Source of the DNA: an uncultured Clostridia bacterium
GTDB taxonomy: Bacteria; Bacillota; Clostridia; TANB77; CAG-508
Direction of reading: 5' to 3'
Assembly (NCBI GenBank): GCA_910589185.1
Contig: CAJUSU010000008.1
Span: forward strand, 1-56,712
Length of the DNA: 56,712 nt
Both the position numbers and the translations under genes were made by a program. Positions 16,272-25,084 of the stretch are shown here, piece by piece. The number at the start of each line of letters is the position of its first letter. The stretch's first letter is position 1. Under the pieces are notes generated by a model. It saw nothing but the letters and a program-made list of their open reading frames with translations. It was not told where the DNA came from and searched no databases.

Positions 16272-17981
16272 ATGATAGACTTTAAACAAAAAATTGCAGA
16301 GCAAATTAGCAAAGCAGCAAACTTACCACAAGAAGAAATATATGAATATATTGAGGTTCCAACAGATGAAAAAATGGGAGACTTTGCTTTTCCTTGTTTT
16401 AAACTTGCAAAGGAATTAAAAAAAGCACCACAAATGATAGCTCAAGATTTAAAAGAAAAAATAGTATTTGAAGATGGTTCTATAAAAGAAATTAATGTAG
16501 TAAATGGATATCTAAACTTTACTGTTCAAAATCAAGCAATAGTAGAAACTGTATTAAAGGAAATTAATGATAAAAAAGAACATTATGGAGAAAGTACAAT
16601 CGGACAAGGAAAAAATATTGTCATTGATTATTCTGCACCTAATATTGCAAAACCTTTTCATATAGGACATTTGCGTTCTACTGTAATTGGTGGAGCATTA
16701 TACAAAATTTATAAAGCGCTAGGATATCATTGCACAGGAATAAACCATTTAGGGGATTATGGAACACAGTTTGGTAAATTAATTGAAGGGTATAAAAAAT
16801 GGGGAGAAGAATACAATATTGAAGAGAACCCTATTGATGAGTTAACCAAAATTTATGTTAGAATTAATAATTTATGCAAAGAAGATGAAAGTGTTTTAGA
16901 AGCGTGTAGAAATAATTTTAAAAAGTTAGAAGATGGAGATGAATACTGTACTAAGTTATGGACAAAGTTTAGAGAATTAAGCTTAAAAGAATTCCAAAGA
17001 GTTTATGACATGTTACAAGTTGACTTTGACTCATGGAATGGAGAAGCTTTCTATTCTGATAAAATGCCAGAAGTAATTGAAATTTTAAAAGGCAAGAATT
17101 TATTAGTTCCATCAGAAGGTGCTATGGTAGTAGATTTATCTGAAAAAGATATGCCACCATGTATTATAGAGAAAACAAATGGATCTACTACATATGCTAC
17201 TCGTGATTTAGCAGCAATTTTATATCGTGCTAGAACTTATGATTTTACAAAAGCAATTTATGTAACTTCTTATGAACAAATTTTGCACTTTAAACAAGTA
17301 TTTGAAACTGCTAAAAAATTGAATTTACCAGAAAAATATACTAATGGATTGGTTCACGTTCCTTTCGGAATGGTACAATTAAAAACTGGAAAAATGTCAA
17401 CAAGAGAAGGAAATATTATTAAACTAGAAGAATTATTAAATGAAGCAATTTCAAGAGTAGAAGAAGTTATGCAAGAAAAAAATCCAAACTTAGAAAATAA
17501 AGCAGAAATTGCAAAGAAAATTGGTATTGGAGCAGTTATTTTCAATGACTTATACAATAGTAGAATTAAAGACGAAATTTTTGACTGGGATACTATGTTA
17601 AACTTCAATGGTGAAACAGGACCATATATGCAATATATCTATGTAAGAACAAAAAGTTTACTAGAAAAAGCAGGTTATATTCCGAATATTGAAGATATTA
17701 ACTTTACTAAATTAGAAGATGAAGCATCTATGAAAGTTATCAAACAGATTTATAGTTTTGGAGATAGCTTAAAACAAGCAGCAGAAAAATATGAGCCATA
17801 TATCGTAGCAAGATATTTAATTAGTTTAGCACAAGCCTTTAGTAGTTTTTATAATGAAAATAAAATAATAGGCGAAGAAAAAGAAATTCAAGATGCAAGG
17901 TTATACTTAACATATGCAACAGGTATAGTGTTAAAAGCAGGAGCAGAATTATTAGGAATTCAAATGCCAGATAGAATGTAA
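16272..17981 (+). CDS. argS: Arginyl-tRNA synthetase
   Basis: A complete class I enzyme (569 aa). It has the N-terminal Add1 domain (1-100), SAPNIAKPFHIGHLRST (HIGH motif, about 120-137), TGKMSTREGN (KMSKS equivalent, about 373-382) and the anticodon-binding helical domain with GPYMQYIYVR and the terminal RLYLTYATGIVLKAGAELLGIQMPDRM. It charges tRNA-Arg, including whatever isoacceptors serve CGN codons, which matters given the CGG anomaly in this window. GGAGAG precedes the start. Confidence 0.97.
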   Translation: MIDFKQKIAEQISKAANLPQEEIYEYIEVPTDEKMGDFAFPCFKLAKELKKAPQMIAQDLKEKIVFEDGSIKEINVVNGYLNFTVQNQAIVETVLKEINDKKEHYGESTIGQGKNIVIDYSAPNIAKPFHIGHLRSTVIGGALYKIYKALGYHCTGINHLGDYGTQFGKLIEGYKKWGEEYNIEENPIDELTKIYVRINNLCKEDESVLEACRNNFKKLEDGDEYCTKLWTKFRELSLKEFQRVYDMLQVDFDSWNGEAFYSDKMPEVIEILKGKNLLVPSEGAMVVDLSEKDMPPCIIEKTNGSTTYATRDLAAILYRARTYDFTKAIYVTSYEQILHFKQVFETAKKLNLPEKYTNGLVHVPFGMVQLKTGKMSTREGNIIKLEELLNEAISRVEEVMQEKNPNLENKAEIAKKIGIGAVIFNDLYNSRIKDEIFDWDTMLNFNGETGPYMQYIYVRTKSLLEKAGYIPNIEDINFTKLEDEASMKVIKQIYSFGDSLKQAAEKYEPYIVARYLISLAQAFSSFYNENKIIGEEKEIQDARLYLTYATGIVLKAGAELLGIQMPDRM

Positions 17982-18080
17982 AACAGAAAGTTATTGAAAA
18001 AATGAAAAAATATATATCCAAATGAAAAACATTGTGATAGAATATGAAATAGCAATTGTAAATTGCGAAAGGAAGGAAAA

Positions 18081-19448
18081 ATGAGAAAGTATTTTGGAAC
18101 AGATGGAATTAGGAGGATTGCTAATACAGAACTTTCACCAGAGTTAGTATATCGTGTAGCAAAGGCAGGTGCTTATGCTTTAGCAAAACATAGTAACCAC
18201 ACACCTACTATTTTAATTGGAAGGGATACGAGAATTTCAGGTACTTTAATTGAAAGTGCCATGACAGCAGGCTTTTTGAGTTATGGGGCAAATGTAATTA
18301 GTTTAGGAGTGATACCAACTCCTGGAGTTGCTTACTTAACTAAAAAACTAAAAGCAGATGCAAGTGTTGTTATTTCAGCATCACACAATACATATGAATT
18401 TAATGGAGTAAAATATTTTAGTAATAAAGGAATGAAGATTCCAGACGAAATTGAAGAAGAAATTGAAGAGATGATGGATTCTGATAAACTTAGTGATTTT
18501 ACTGCTGTAAATGAAAAGATTGGAATAGCAGAAGTAAGAACAGACCTTTTAGATGAATATGTATATTTCTTTAGAAAAAATTTCGAAGAAGAATTTGAAG
18601 AATATGATAGAGATGATTTTGTAGTAGCAATTGATACTGCTAATGGTGCTACATCAGTTGTAGCAGATAAAGTATTTACTGCATTAGGAATTAGACATTA
18701 TATTATGAATGATACGCCAAATGGTATTAATATTAATGAAAATTGTGGTTCTACTCATTTAGATATGCTAAAAAATTATGTAATAGAACATAATTGCAAT
18801 TTAGGAATTGCCTATGATGGAGACGGAGATAGATGTTTAGCCGTTGATGAAAATGGAAATGAGATTAATGGAGATAAACTATTAGCTGTTATTTCTAATT
18901 ATATGAAGGAAAAAGAAACCTTAAAAAATAACGCTGTAGTTGCTACAGTTATGAGTAATTTAGGCTTAAAGAAATATGCAGAAACAAATGGGCTAGATTG
19001 CGTGCAAACCAAAGTTGGAGATAGATATGTATTAGAAGAAATGCTAAAAAATGGCTATAACATTGGTGGAGAGCAATCAGGACACGTTATTTTCTTAGAT
19101 TATAATCCAACAGGAGATGGAATTTTAACTTCTTTAATGCTAATCAAAGTTATGTTAGAAAAAAAGAAGACAGCTTCTGAACTATGCAAGATTATTAATA
19201 TCTATCCACAAGTATTAATTAATGCAAAAGTAGCCAATAATAAAAAAGATGATTATAAAACAGATAGCGATATTCAAAGTGCAATACAAAAACTAGAAGA
19301 AGAATTTTCTGGCAATGGAAGAGTTTTAATTAGACCATCAGGTACTGAACCTTTAATTCGTGTTATGATTGAAGGGGAAGACCAAGGATATATGCAAAAG
19401 AAAGCTGAAGAATTAGTTAGCTTAATTGAGAAAAAATTAGGCGAATAG
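18081..19448 (+). CDS. glmM: Phosphoglucosamine mutase
   Basis: A 455-residue hexosephosphate mutase. MRKYFGTDGIRR is the conserved start (ATG 18081 with AGGAAGG upstream), VVISASHN (about 95-102) carries the phosphoserine, DGDGDRC (about 240) is the metal loop, GGEQSGHVI (about 325) the sugar-binding loop and RPSGTEPLIRVM the phosphate-binding loop. It converts glucosamine-6-phosphate to glucosamine-1-phosphate for UDP-GlcNAc and peptidoglycan. A small membrane protein follows at 26 bases. Confidence 0.97.
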   Translation: MRKYFGTDGIRRIANTELSPELVYRVAKAGAYALAKHSNHTPTILIGRDTRISGTLIESAMTAGFLSYGANVISLGVIPTPGVAYLTKKLKADASVVISASHNTYEFNGVKYFSNKGMKIPDEIEEEIEEMMDSDKLSDFTAVNEKIGIAEVRTDLLDEYVYFFRKNFEEEFEEYDRDDFVVAIDTANGATSVVADKVFTALGIRHYIMNDTPNGININENCGSTHLDMLKNYVIEHNCNLGIAYDGDGDRCLAVDENGNEINGDKLLAVISNYMKEKETLKNNAVVATVMSNLGLKKYAETNGLDCVQTKVGDRYVLEEMLKNGYNIGGEQSGHVIFLDYNPTGDGILTSLMLIKVMLEKKKTASELCKIINIYPQVLINAKVANNKKDDYKTDSDIQSAIQKLEEEFSGNGRVLIRPSGTEPLIRVMIEGEDQGYMQKKAEELVSLIEKKLGE

Positions 19449-19474
19449 CCAAAATACAAAGGAGGAAATGGACA

Positions 19475-19813
19475 ATGCCATTTATTAATTTTACAAACCC
19501 AACCCTTATTTTATTAGGACTAATACTTTTTTTATTAGTATTATATCTAGGAAGAGAAACAAAGAAAGCCTGGGTAATAGGCATAATGCTTTTTGCATTC
19601 TTAGGATTACTAATAGGGCATGCAGTAGAATTCGCAACATTTGCAAGTAAAGGAAGTCAACTTTATGAAACGTTACTTGCTTGCTCAACTGTAGATTTAG
19701 TATTTATTTTTGTATCTTTCATTTCTTATCTATGGGTAGATGATATTGAAACAAAAACAGGTAAAAAGAAAAGTATTGATAATAGCTTGGAGTGGTTCTG
19801 GAATAAGGTTTAA
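19475..19813 (+). CDS. Small hypothetical membrane protein (112 aa)
   Basis: Unrecognised. Three predicted membrane helices (about 9-25, 31-55 and 70-90) and a polar, Lys/Trp-containing tail. AAGGAGG before the start and codon use like its neighbours support a real gene. It lies between glmM and metG, 26 bases from each, so it is probably co-transcribed. Confidence 0.7.
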   Translation: MPFINFTNPTLILLGLILFLLVLYLGRETKKAWVIGIMLFAFLGLLIGHAVEFATFASKGSQLYETLLACSTVDLVFIFVSFISYLWVDDIETKTGKKKSIDNSLEWFWNKV

Positions 19814-19839
19814 AAAGCAAAAAGAAAGAAGGGGAAGCT

Positions 19840-21432
19840 ATGCCAAAGTTTTATTTAACAACACCTATTTATTACCCAAGTGGAAAATTCCATATTGGAA
19901 CAGCATATACTACAGTATTAGCTGATACAATTAAAAGATATAAACAAGCCAGAGGATATGATGTTTACATGCTTACTGGAACAGATGAGCATGGACAAAA
20001 AATTCAAAAGGTAGCAGAAACAAGAGGAAAAACGCCACAAGAGCATGTAGATGAAATGGCAGAAGAAGCAAAAAAATTGTGGGAGTTAATGGAAATTAAC
20101 TATGATGACTTTATTCGTACTACTGATGAAAGACACACAAAGGTAGTAGAAGAAATTTTTGATAGACTAATGGAACAAGGTGACATTTATAAATCTGAAT
20201 ATGAAGGTTGGTATTGTATGCCTTGTGAAACATATTTTACGGAAACACAATTAGTAGATGGTAAATGTCCAGATTGTGGTAGAGAAGTAAAGAAAATGAA
20301 AGAAGAATCTTACTTCTTCAATATGAAAAAATATGCAGATAGACTAATAAAATTCTACCAAGAAAATCCTAATTTTATTTTACCAGAGTCAAGAAAGAAT
20401 GAATTATTTAATAATTTCTTAAAACCAGGTTTAGAAGATTTATGCGTTAGTAGGACAAGCTTTGATTGGGGCGTAAAAGTACGTAAAGATCCAAAACATG
20501 TTATTTATGTATGGTTAGATGCTTTAACCAACTATATTACAGCATTAGGTTATTTATCAGAAGATGATAGTCTAATGAAGAAAAATTGGCCAGCTGATGT
20601 ACAAATTGTAGGAAAAGATATTATTCGTTTTCATGGACTTTATTGGCCTATTTTCTTAATGGCATTAGACTTACCACTTCCAAAGCAGATTTATGCTCAT
20701 GGCTTTATCATGATGAAAGATGGCAAAATGTCTAAGTCAAAAGGAAATGTAATTTACCCTGAACCATTAATTGAACGATATGGATTAGATGCTCTTAAAT
20801 ATTTCTTATTAAGAGAAATGCCTTATGGACAAGATGGAACTTTTTCACCAGAAGGATTTGTAGAGAGATTTAATTATGATTTGTGTAACGATTTAGGAAA
20901 CTTATTAAATAGAACAATCGGAATGATTAACAAATATTTTGGAGGAGAAATAGAAGGATATTCTAATCCACAAGCTACAGTTGGTGAAAATGTTAATTTG
21001 CTAGATCTAAATCGAGAAATTGAAAAATTTTCAGATGGCGTTATTCATGAAGTGGAAAACTTGTTAGATACGTATCATACTGCAAATGCAATTACACAAA
21101 CATGGGAATTAGTATCTAGAACGAATAAATACATTGATGAAACAGCACCTTGGGTATTATTTAAAGAAGAAAGATTAGATGAGTTAAAATCAGTAATGTA
21201 TCATTTAGTAGAAAATTTAAGAAGAATTGCAATTTTAATTGCACCATATATGGGACATACGTCTACAAAAATGCTAGAACAGTTAAATATTCCAAAAGAG
21301 TTACAAACATGGGATAGCTTAAGCAAATATGAAGAATTAAATGATATTAAAGTAACAGACAAACCAGAAGTATTATTTGCAAGATTAGATAGCGAAGCAG
21401 AAATTGAAGAAATCAAAAATATGATGAAATAA
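19840..21432 (+). CDS. metG: Methionyl-tRNA synthetase
   Basis: A 530-residue class I enzyme. YYPSGKFHIGTAYTT carries the HIGH-type motif (about 15-23). The connective domain has a CxxC zinc knuckle pair (CMPCETYF and CPDCGRE, about 127-150). DGKMSKSKGNVI (about 294-305) is KMSKS. The chain stops after the anticodon-binding helices (to residue 530), so the C-terminal EMAP-II-like dimerisation domain found in longer enzymes is absent. Charges tRNA-Met. Start supported by AAGGGGAAG. Confidence 0.97.
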   Translation: MPKFYLTTPIYYPSGKFHIGTAYTTVLADTIKRYKQARGYDVYMLTGTDEHGQKIQKVAETRGKTPQEHVDEMAEEAKKLWELMEINYDDFIRTTDERHTKVVEEIFDRLMEQGDIYKSEYEGWYCMPCETYFTETQLVDGKCPDCGREVKKMKEESYFFNMKKYADRLIKFYQENPNFILPESRKNELFNNFLKPGLEDLCVSRTSFDWGVKVRKDPKHVIYVWLDALTNYITALGYLSEDDSLMKKNWPADVQIVGKDIIRFHGLYWPIFLMALDLPLPKQIYAHGFIMMKDGKMSKSKGNVIYPEPLIERYGLDALKYFLLREMPYGQDGTFSPEGFVERFNYDLCNDLGNLLNRTIGMINKYFGGEIEGYSNPQATVGENVNLLDLNREIEKFSDGVIHEVENLLDTYHTANAITQTWELVSRTNKYIDETAPWVLFKEERLDELKSVMYHLVENLRRIAILIAPYMGHTSTKMLEQLNIPKELQTWDSLSKYEELNDIKVTDKPEVLFARLDSEAEIEEIKNMMK

Positions 21433-21477
21433 GCTGAATGATATGTATAATTGGATAAAAGAGTAAGAGGTAAAAAG

Positions 21478-22149
21478 ATGGGAAAAATATTTGTAATAGA
21501 TGGAACAGATGGTAGTGGAAAGCAAACACAATTTGAAAGACTAAAAAATAGATTAACGGAAGAAGGAATAGATTACAGAACAGTTAGCTTTCCAAATTAT
21601 GATAGTCCATCTTCGTCACTAGTGAAAATGTATTTATCTGGTGAGTTTGGCGAAAATGCCAAAGATGTTAGCCCATATATTGCTTCTACCTTTTATGCAG
21701 CAGATAGATATGCAACCTATACAACAAAGTATAAAGAATATTATGAAAATGGTGGTATTATATTAGCTGATAGATATACGACTGCTAATATGGTACATCA
21801 GGCAGGAAAAATACAAGATAAAGAAGAAAGAGAAAAATTTTTAAATTGGTTATGGAATTTAGAATTTGAGCTATATGGTTTACCAGTACCTGCAGAAGTA
21901 TTTTTCCTAAAAATGCCACCAGAAAAAGCATTGGAGTTAATAAAAAATAGAGAAAATAAATTTACTCATAGTGCACAAAAAGATATCCACGAGAGAGATA
22001 AAAGTCATATTACAGATAGTTTTAATGCTGCTTGTAGTGTTGCACAAAAATATAACTGGTATACAGTGGAATGTATCAAAGACGGACAAGTAAGAACAAT
22101 AGATGATATTCATGAAGAGATTTATCAGGAAATTAGAAAACATGTATAG
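21478..22149 (+). CDS. tmk: Thymidylate kinase
   Basis: A 223-residue P-loop kinase: GKIFVIDGTDGSGKQTQFERL at the start (Walker A G-T-D-G-S-G-K), SPYIASTFYAADRYATY and ILADRYTTANMVHQ (DRY motif), then the lid region. The GGTAAAAAG site favours ATG 21478 over the upstream in-frame TTG. The glycine-lysine of this Walker A is written with ordinary GGA, unlike the three CGG-interrupted P-loops elsewhere in this window. Makes dTDP for DNA synthesis. Confidence 0.92.
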   Translation: MGKIFVIDGTDGSGKQTQFERLKNRLTEEGIDYRTVSFPNYDSPSSSLVKMYLSGEFGENAKDVSPYIASTFYAADRYATYTTKYKEYYENGGIILADRYTTANMVHQAGKIQDKEEREKFLNWLWNLEFELYGLPVPAEVFFLKMPPEKALELIKNRENKFTHSAQKDIHERDKSHITDSFNAACSVAQKYNWYTVECIKDGQVRTIDDIHEEIYQEIRKHV

Positions 22150-22154
22150 AAAGG

Positions 22155-22191
22155 GGAAGGTATCCAAATTATTGGATATACTTCCTTTTTT
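22155..22191 (+). terminator. Intrinsic terminator of tmk
   Basis: GGAAGGTATCCAA and TTGGATATACTTCC form the stem, followed by TTTTTT. Confidence 0.85.
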
Positions 22192-22250
22192 AGTATCAAA
22201 ACAGAAATAGTTTTCATAATATATACAAAAAATAATTGTGAGGATATATT

Positions 22251-22886
22251 ATGAATAAAATAAAAATGAATACGGCAGAGAAAGAATTATATTATCAAGG
22301 TGAAGTAATTGTCAAATATAGAATTGAGTACCCAGAGATAATCAATTCTTATTATAACGAAGGAATGCAAATCTTTAATCATGAAAATAGAAAATCTGCT
22401 TTAGAATTAAAAGAATATGCAGAAGGAGAGTTATATGAGCAGGCGAAGCAGACATACAAATTCAACAAGAAAAATGGTTATCCTATTATGGTTTATGAAT
22501 TAGTAAGGGAATGCAATATTACGTATAATCAAAATCAATTAGTCAGCTTGTATTGTGACGAATACATTTTTGAAGGGGGAGCACATGGAAATACTTTACG
22601 AAAATCGCAAAATTGGGATTTGAAGATTGCTCAGGAAATTCCATTACAAGCCTTTTCAAAAGGAAATCCATACTTTCTTATTGATATCTTAAAACAGATA
22701 AATAAGCAAATAGCAGAACAGATAGAGAATGGAGTAGGAAGCTACTTTCCAGAATATTGTCAATTAGTATTAGAAACTTTTAATCTAGAAAATTATTATC
22801 TAACACTAAAAGGTATAGTGGTTTTCTTTCAACAATATGATATTGCGCCATACTCTAGTGGAATACCTACTTTCTTAGTAAAATAA
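22251..22886 (+). CDS. DUF4163/DUF3298 domain protein (211 aa)
   Basis: The N-terminal half resembles DUF4163 (YYQGEVIVKYRIEYPEI). The C-terminal half is DUF3298: VSLYCDEYIFEGGAHGNTLRKSQNWDL (the G-G-A-H-G motif), then IPLQAFSKGNPYFLIDILKQI and FFQQYDIAPYSSGIPTFLV. No signal peptide or membrane helix is visible, unlike the RsiV-type anti-sigma proteins and exported relatives that share DUF3298. Function unknown. Confidence 0.8.
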   Translation: MNKIKMNTAEKELYYQGEVIVKYRIEYPEIINSYYNEGMQIFNHENRKSALELKEYAEGELYEQAKQTYKFNKKNGYPIMVYELVRECNITYNQNQLVSLYCDEYIFEGGAHGNTLRKSQNWDLKIAQEIPLQAFSKGNPYFLIDILKQINKQIAEQIENGVGSYFPEYCQLVLETFNLENYYLTLKGIVVFFQQYDIAPYSSGIPTFLVK

Positions 22887-22917
22887 GATATGAAACATTA
22901 TCACTAACAGAAGGAAA

Positions 22918-23577
22918 CTAGTGGAAATCTCTTTCAAAATTTTTTTCACTACTATCTAAAGAGCGTTTAGGATAATTTGTAGATATTTCATCTTGAAAAG
23001 TCTTAATAGATGAAATAATTTCGTTTGGCAATTGATGCTCCAATTGTAATTTACACAAAACATCAATATTTTCTTTAAAAGCATATCTATCAAATAATTC
23101 TGGATGAAATGTTTTTAAAGAATGTGAACATTGTAACAATTGCAATAATTCTTGAGGGTTATTATAAGAAATTGTACCATTATCTCTTTGCTGTTGTTTA
23201 AGAAACAAACCTAGTCCAGCCATTTTTCTTAGTGCATGATGAGAATTTTCATCATTTACCATTGACTTTCCTGAAATCATAGACTGATAAGCATCTTGAC
23301 AAATAGCATAAACAAAATTATTTTCTGTAATATTACAGCCTTCAAAATCATGGAAACGTATGTCCCACATTTTTGTAAGAGTATCAACATCAACATCCTT
23401 ACCTTCCTGCCTGTATTTAGCGCCAAATAAAAACAAATTTGCCATTTCATATGCATTAGGGTCTTTTGCCCAGTCAAAAGTATCTCGGTTTTCATTTATC
23501 CAACCAAGAACATTATGAGCTGTAGAATTAAACATAGAAGATGGAATATTATCTTGAAAAGTGCTACTATAATCCAT
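22918..23577 (-). CDS. Hypothetical soluble protein (219 aa)
   Basis: Unrecognised. ATG at 23577 is chosen because AGGAGGT lies directly upstream. The product is acidic to neutral, largely helical, without signal peptide or membrane segments, and rich in His/Asn/Gln (NDENSHHALRKMAGLGLFLKQQQRD). A TACTATAAT element sits about 35 bases upstream of the start. It converges with the DUF3298 gene, the two ends being only about 30 bases apart. Confidence 0.65.
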   Translation of the reverse strand: MDYSSTFQDNIPSSMFNSTAHNVLGWINENRDTFDWAKDPNAYEMANLFLFGAKYRQEGKDVDVDTLTKMWDIRFHDFEGCNITENNFVYAICQDAYQSMISGKSMVNDENSHHALRKMAGLGLFLKQQQRDNGTISYNNPQELLQLLQCSHSLKTFHPELFDRYAFKENIDVLCKLQLEHQLPNEIISSIKTFQDEISTNYPKRSLDSSEKNFERDFH

Positions 23578-23629
23578 TATATAACCTCCTATAAATTTTA
23601 ACACTAATTATAGTATGTATAAATATATA

Positions 23630-23672
23630 AAAAAAATAATGGAAAAGATTGTTATCGTCTTTTTCATTATTT
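23630..23672 (-). terminator. Terminator of the TetR gene
   Basis: On the minus strand, AATAATGAAAAAGA and TCTTTTCCATTATT pair around a 9-base loop, followed by a run of T. Confidence 0.75.
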
Positions 23673-23720
23673 TTTCTAATACTAAAACTAAAGTATAAAA
23701 GTGTTAAATAAAAAATAATT

Positions 23721-24314
23721 TTATTTCTCAATCAACTTCCTAATTACCTCATATAAATAAGGTTTATACTCTTCAATAGGAAGAGGCTCATTATATAAAA
23801 TAGAGTTAAAGCAAGTAGAGCTAACTAACTCTATAATCATAAATAAGGTAACATCAGGTTTCTCTATTTTTAAATGATTATCCTCAATTCCTTTCACAAA
23901 AAGCTTATAAATACCATTTTCCTTTTGACTATTATCTTCATAAATTTTCATAACTGCCTTGTTATAAATCCCCAAAGATAAATTTTTAGAGATAAATTTT
24001 AACAAAAGAGGATTTGAAGTTAATTCATCTATAATATAATTAATCACAAAAATAATTTGGTCTGAGAAGTTAGAGATGTAGTTTTTGTGCAAAGTATCTA
24101 TGGCATCTTGAAAAAGTTTGCGAGAATGCTTGGCAATTAATACATCTCTGATTTCATATTTATCTTTAAAATATAAATAAAAGGTACCTTTGGCAACATT
24201 TGCATTGTCTACAATATCTTGAATAGAAGTGTCTTTCACACCTTTTTCTGTAAATAGTTTGAAAGCAGTATCTAATAATCTACGTTCTTTTTCTAATTTA
24301 TTATCTTCTTCCAT
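23721..24314 (-). CDS. TetR-family repressor
   Basis: A 197-residue TetR regulator. ATG at 24314 has GGAGGTG upstream and gives the normal N-terminus (MEEDNKLEKERRLLDTAFKLFTEKGVKDTSIQDIVDNANVAKGTFYLYFKDKYEI, a complete helix-turn-helix). The C-terminal domain is helical and ends KPYLYEVIRKLIEK. TGAC-N5-GTCA dyads lie in its own promoter region (24361-24373) and twice in the promoter of the MMPL exporter (25001-25047). It therefore probably represses itself and the exporter until an effector binds. Confidence 0.9.
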   Translation of the reverse strand: MEEDNKLEKERRLLDTAFKLFTEKGVKDTSIQDIVDNANVAKGTFYLYFKDKYEIRDVLIAKHSRKLFQDAIDTLHKNYISNFSDQIIFVINYIIDELTSNPLLLKFISKNLSLGIYNKAVMKIYEDNSQKENGIYKLFVKGIEDNHLKIEKPDVTLFMIIELVSSTCFNSILYNEPLPIEEYKPYLYEVIRKLIEK

Positions 24315-24360
24315 AAGCACCTCCATTAAAATAGGATATATGTCTATTATGACACAAAAA

Positions 24361-24373
24361 TGACGATTAGTCA
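24361..24373. promoter_or_regulatory. TetR operator, copy 1 (TGAC-GATTA-GTCA)
   Basis: A 13-bp dyad 47 bases upstream of the tetR-like gene, matching the TGAC-N5-GTCA form of the two sites at the exporter promoter. Confidence 0.65.
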
Positions 24374-24386
24374 ATAAAAGGAATAT

Positions 24387-24418
24387 AAAAAGTACTTCCA
24401 TTAGTTGAAGTACTTTTT
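24387..24418 (-). terminator. Terminator of the minus-strand membrane protein gene
   Basis: AAAAAGTACTTC and GAAGTACTTTTT are exact complements around an 8-base loop. It lies just beyond the stop of the gene at 24423-24917 and works in either direction. Confidence 0.85.
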
Positions 24419-24422
24419 AGAA

Positions 24423-24917
24423 TTAATAATCAAACTCTTTTAACAGTTTTTGTATAGTATCTTTGTATTGAGAATCTACATTTACAAAGATAACAGTATT
24501 AGCAACTCTAGAAACAACCATATATTTATTGTTAGAAGATAATGTATATTTAGCAGAATTCTTTAAAGTTACATCTGTTTTTGCAGAAGCATTTCCTGCT
24601 GAATTTTCAAATATAGTTTTATTATTATTATAAAACATAGTTGCATAATTTTCGTCAGATAAAGTATAGAATTCAATTTTATAACGATTGCTACTATCTA
24701 CGGCCAAATAAGCACTTGTAACATAATTGTATTCTGAAAATTGTGATATTGCATCTGAGACATAATATCCTTTAGACTCCATTGTATTCTTAAATTCAGA
24801 TGAAGTGATAGCTGTTTTTTCCTTGTTTAAATTGACAAAGAGAGTTACAAAAGCAATTCCTATTAATAAGGCAAAGAGAACAAGAACAATAATTAATACT
24901 TTAATAGACTTCTTCAT
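24423..24917 (-). CDS. Membrane-anchored hypothetical protein (164 aa)
   Basis: ATG at 24917 has AGGGGG upstream. Residues about 5-27 (KVLIIVLVLFALLIGIAFVTLFV) form a single membrane anchor. The remainder is an extracytoplasmic alpha/beta domain without cysteines. Closest in appearance to small Clostridial surface proteins of unknown function. It is divergent from the MMPL operon, whose TetR-controlled promoter region lies immediately upstream, so it may be co-regulated. Confidence 0.7.
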   Translation of the reverse strand: MKKSIKVLIIVLVLFALLIGIAFVTLFVNLNKEKTAITSSEFKNTMESKGYYVSDAISQFSEYNYVTSAYLAVDSSNRYKIEFYTLSDENYATMFYNNNKTIFENSAGNASAKTDVTLKNSAKYTLSSNNKYMVVSRVANTVIFVNVDSQYKDTIQKLLKEFDY

Positions 24918-24999
24918 AAGAAATCCCCCTTTCATAAGGCAATAATAGCATAGTAAATTTATAAATGCAAGGAAAATTATGAATAATTTATTAAGAGTA

Positions 25000-25047
25000 T
25001 TGACCAACAGTCATAAAAAGAGTATAATACAAAATGACCGTTGGTCA
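25000..25047 (+). promoter_or_regulatory. MMPL promoter with two TetR-type operators
   Basis: TTGACC (25000-25005), 17 bases, TATAAT (25023-25028). TGACCAACAGTCA (25001-25013) overlaps the -35 and TGACCGTTGGTCA (25035-25047) lies at the transcription start. Both are TGAC-N5-GTCA dyads, placed where a bound repressor would block RNA polymerase. Confidence 0.8.
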
Positions 25048-25084
25048 TATAATATATAAAACTAAGAAAGGATGATTGAAACAA

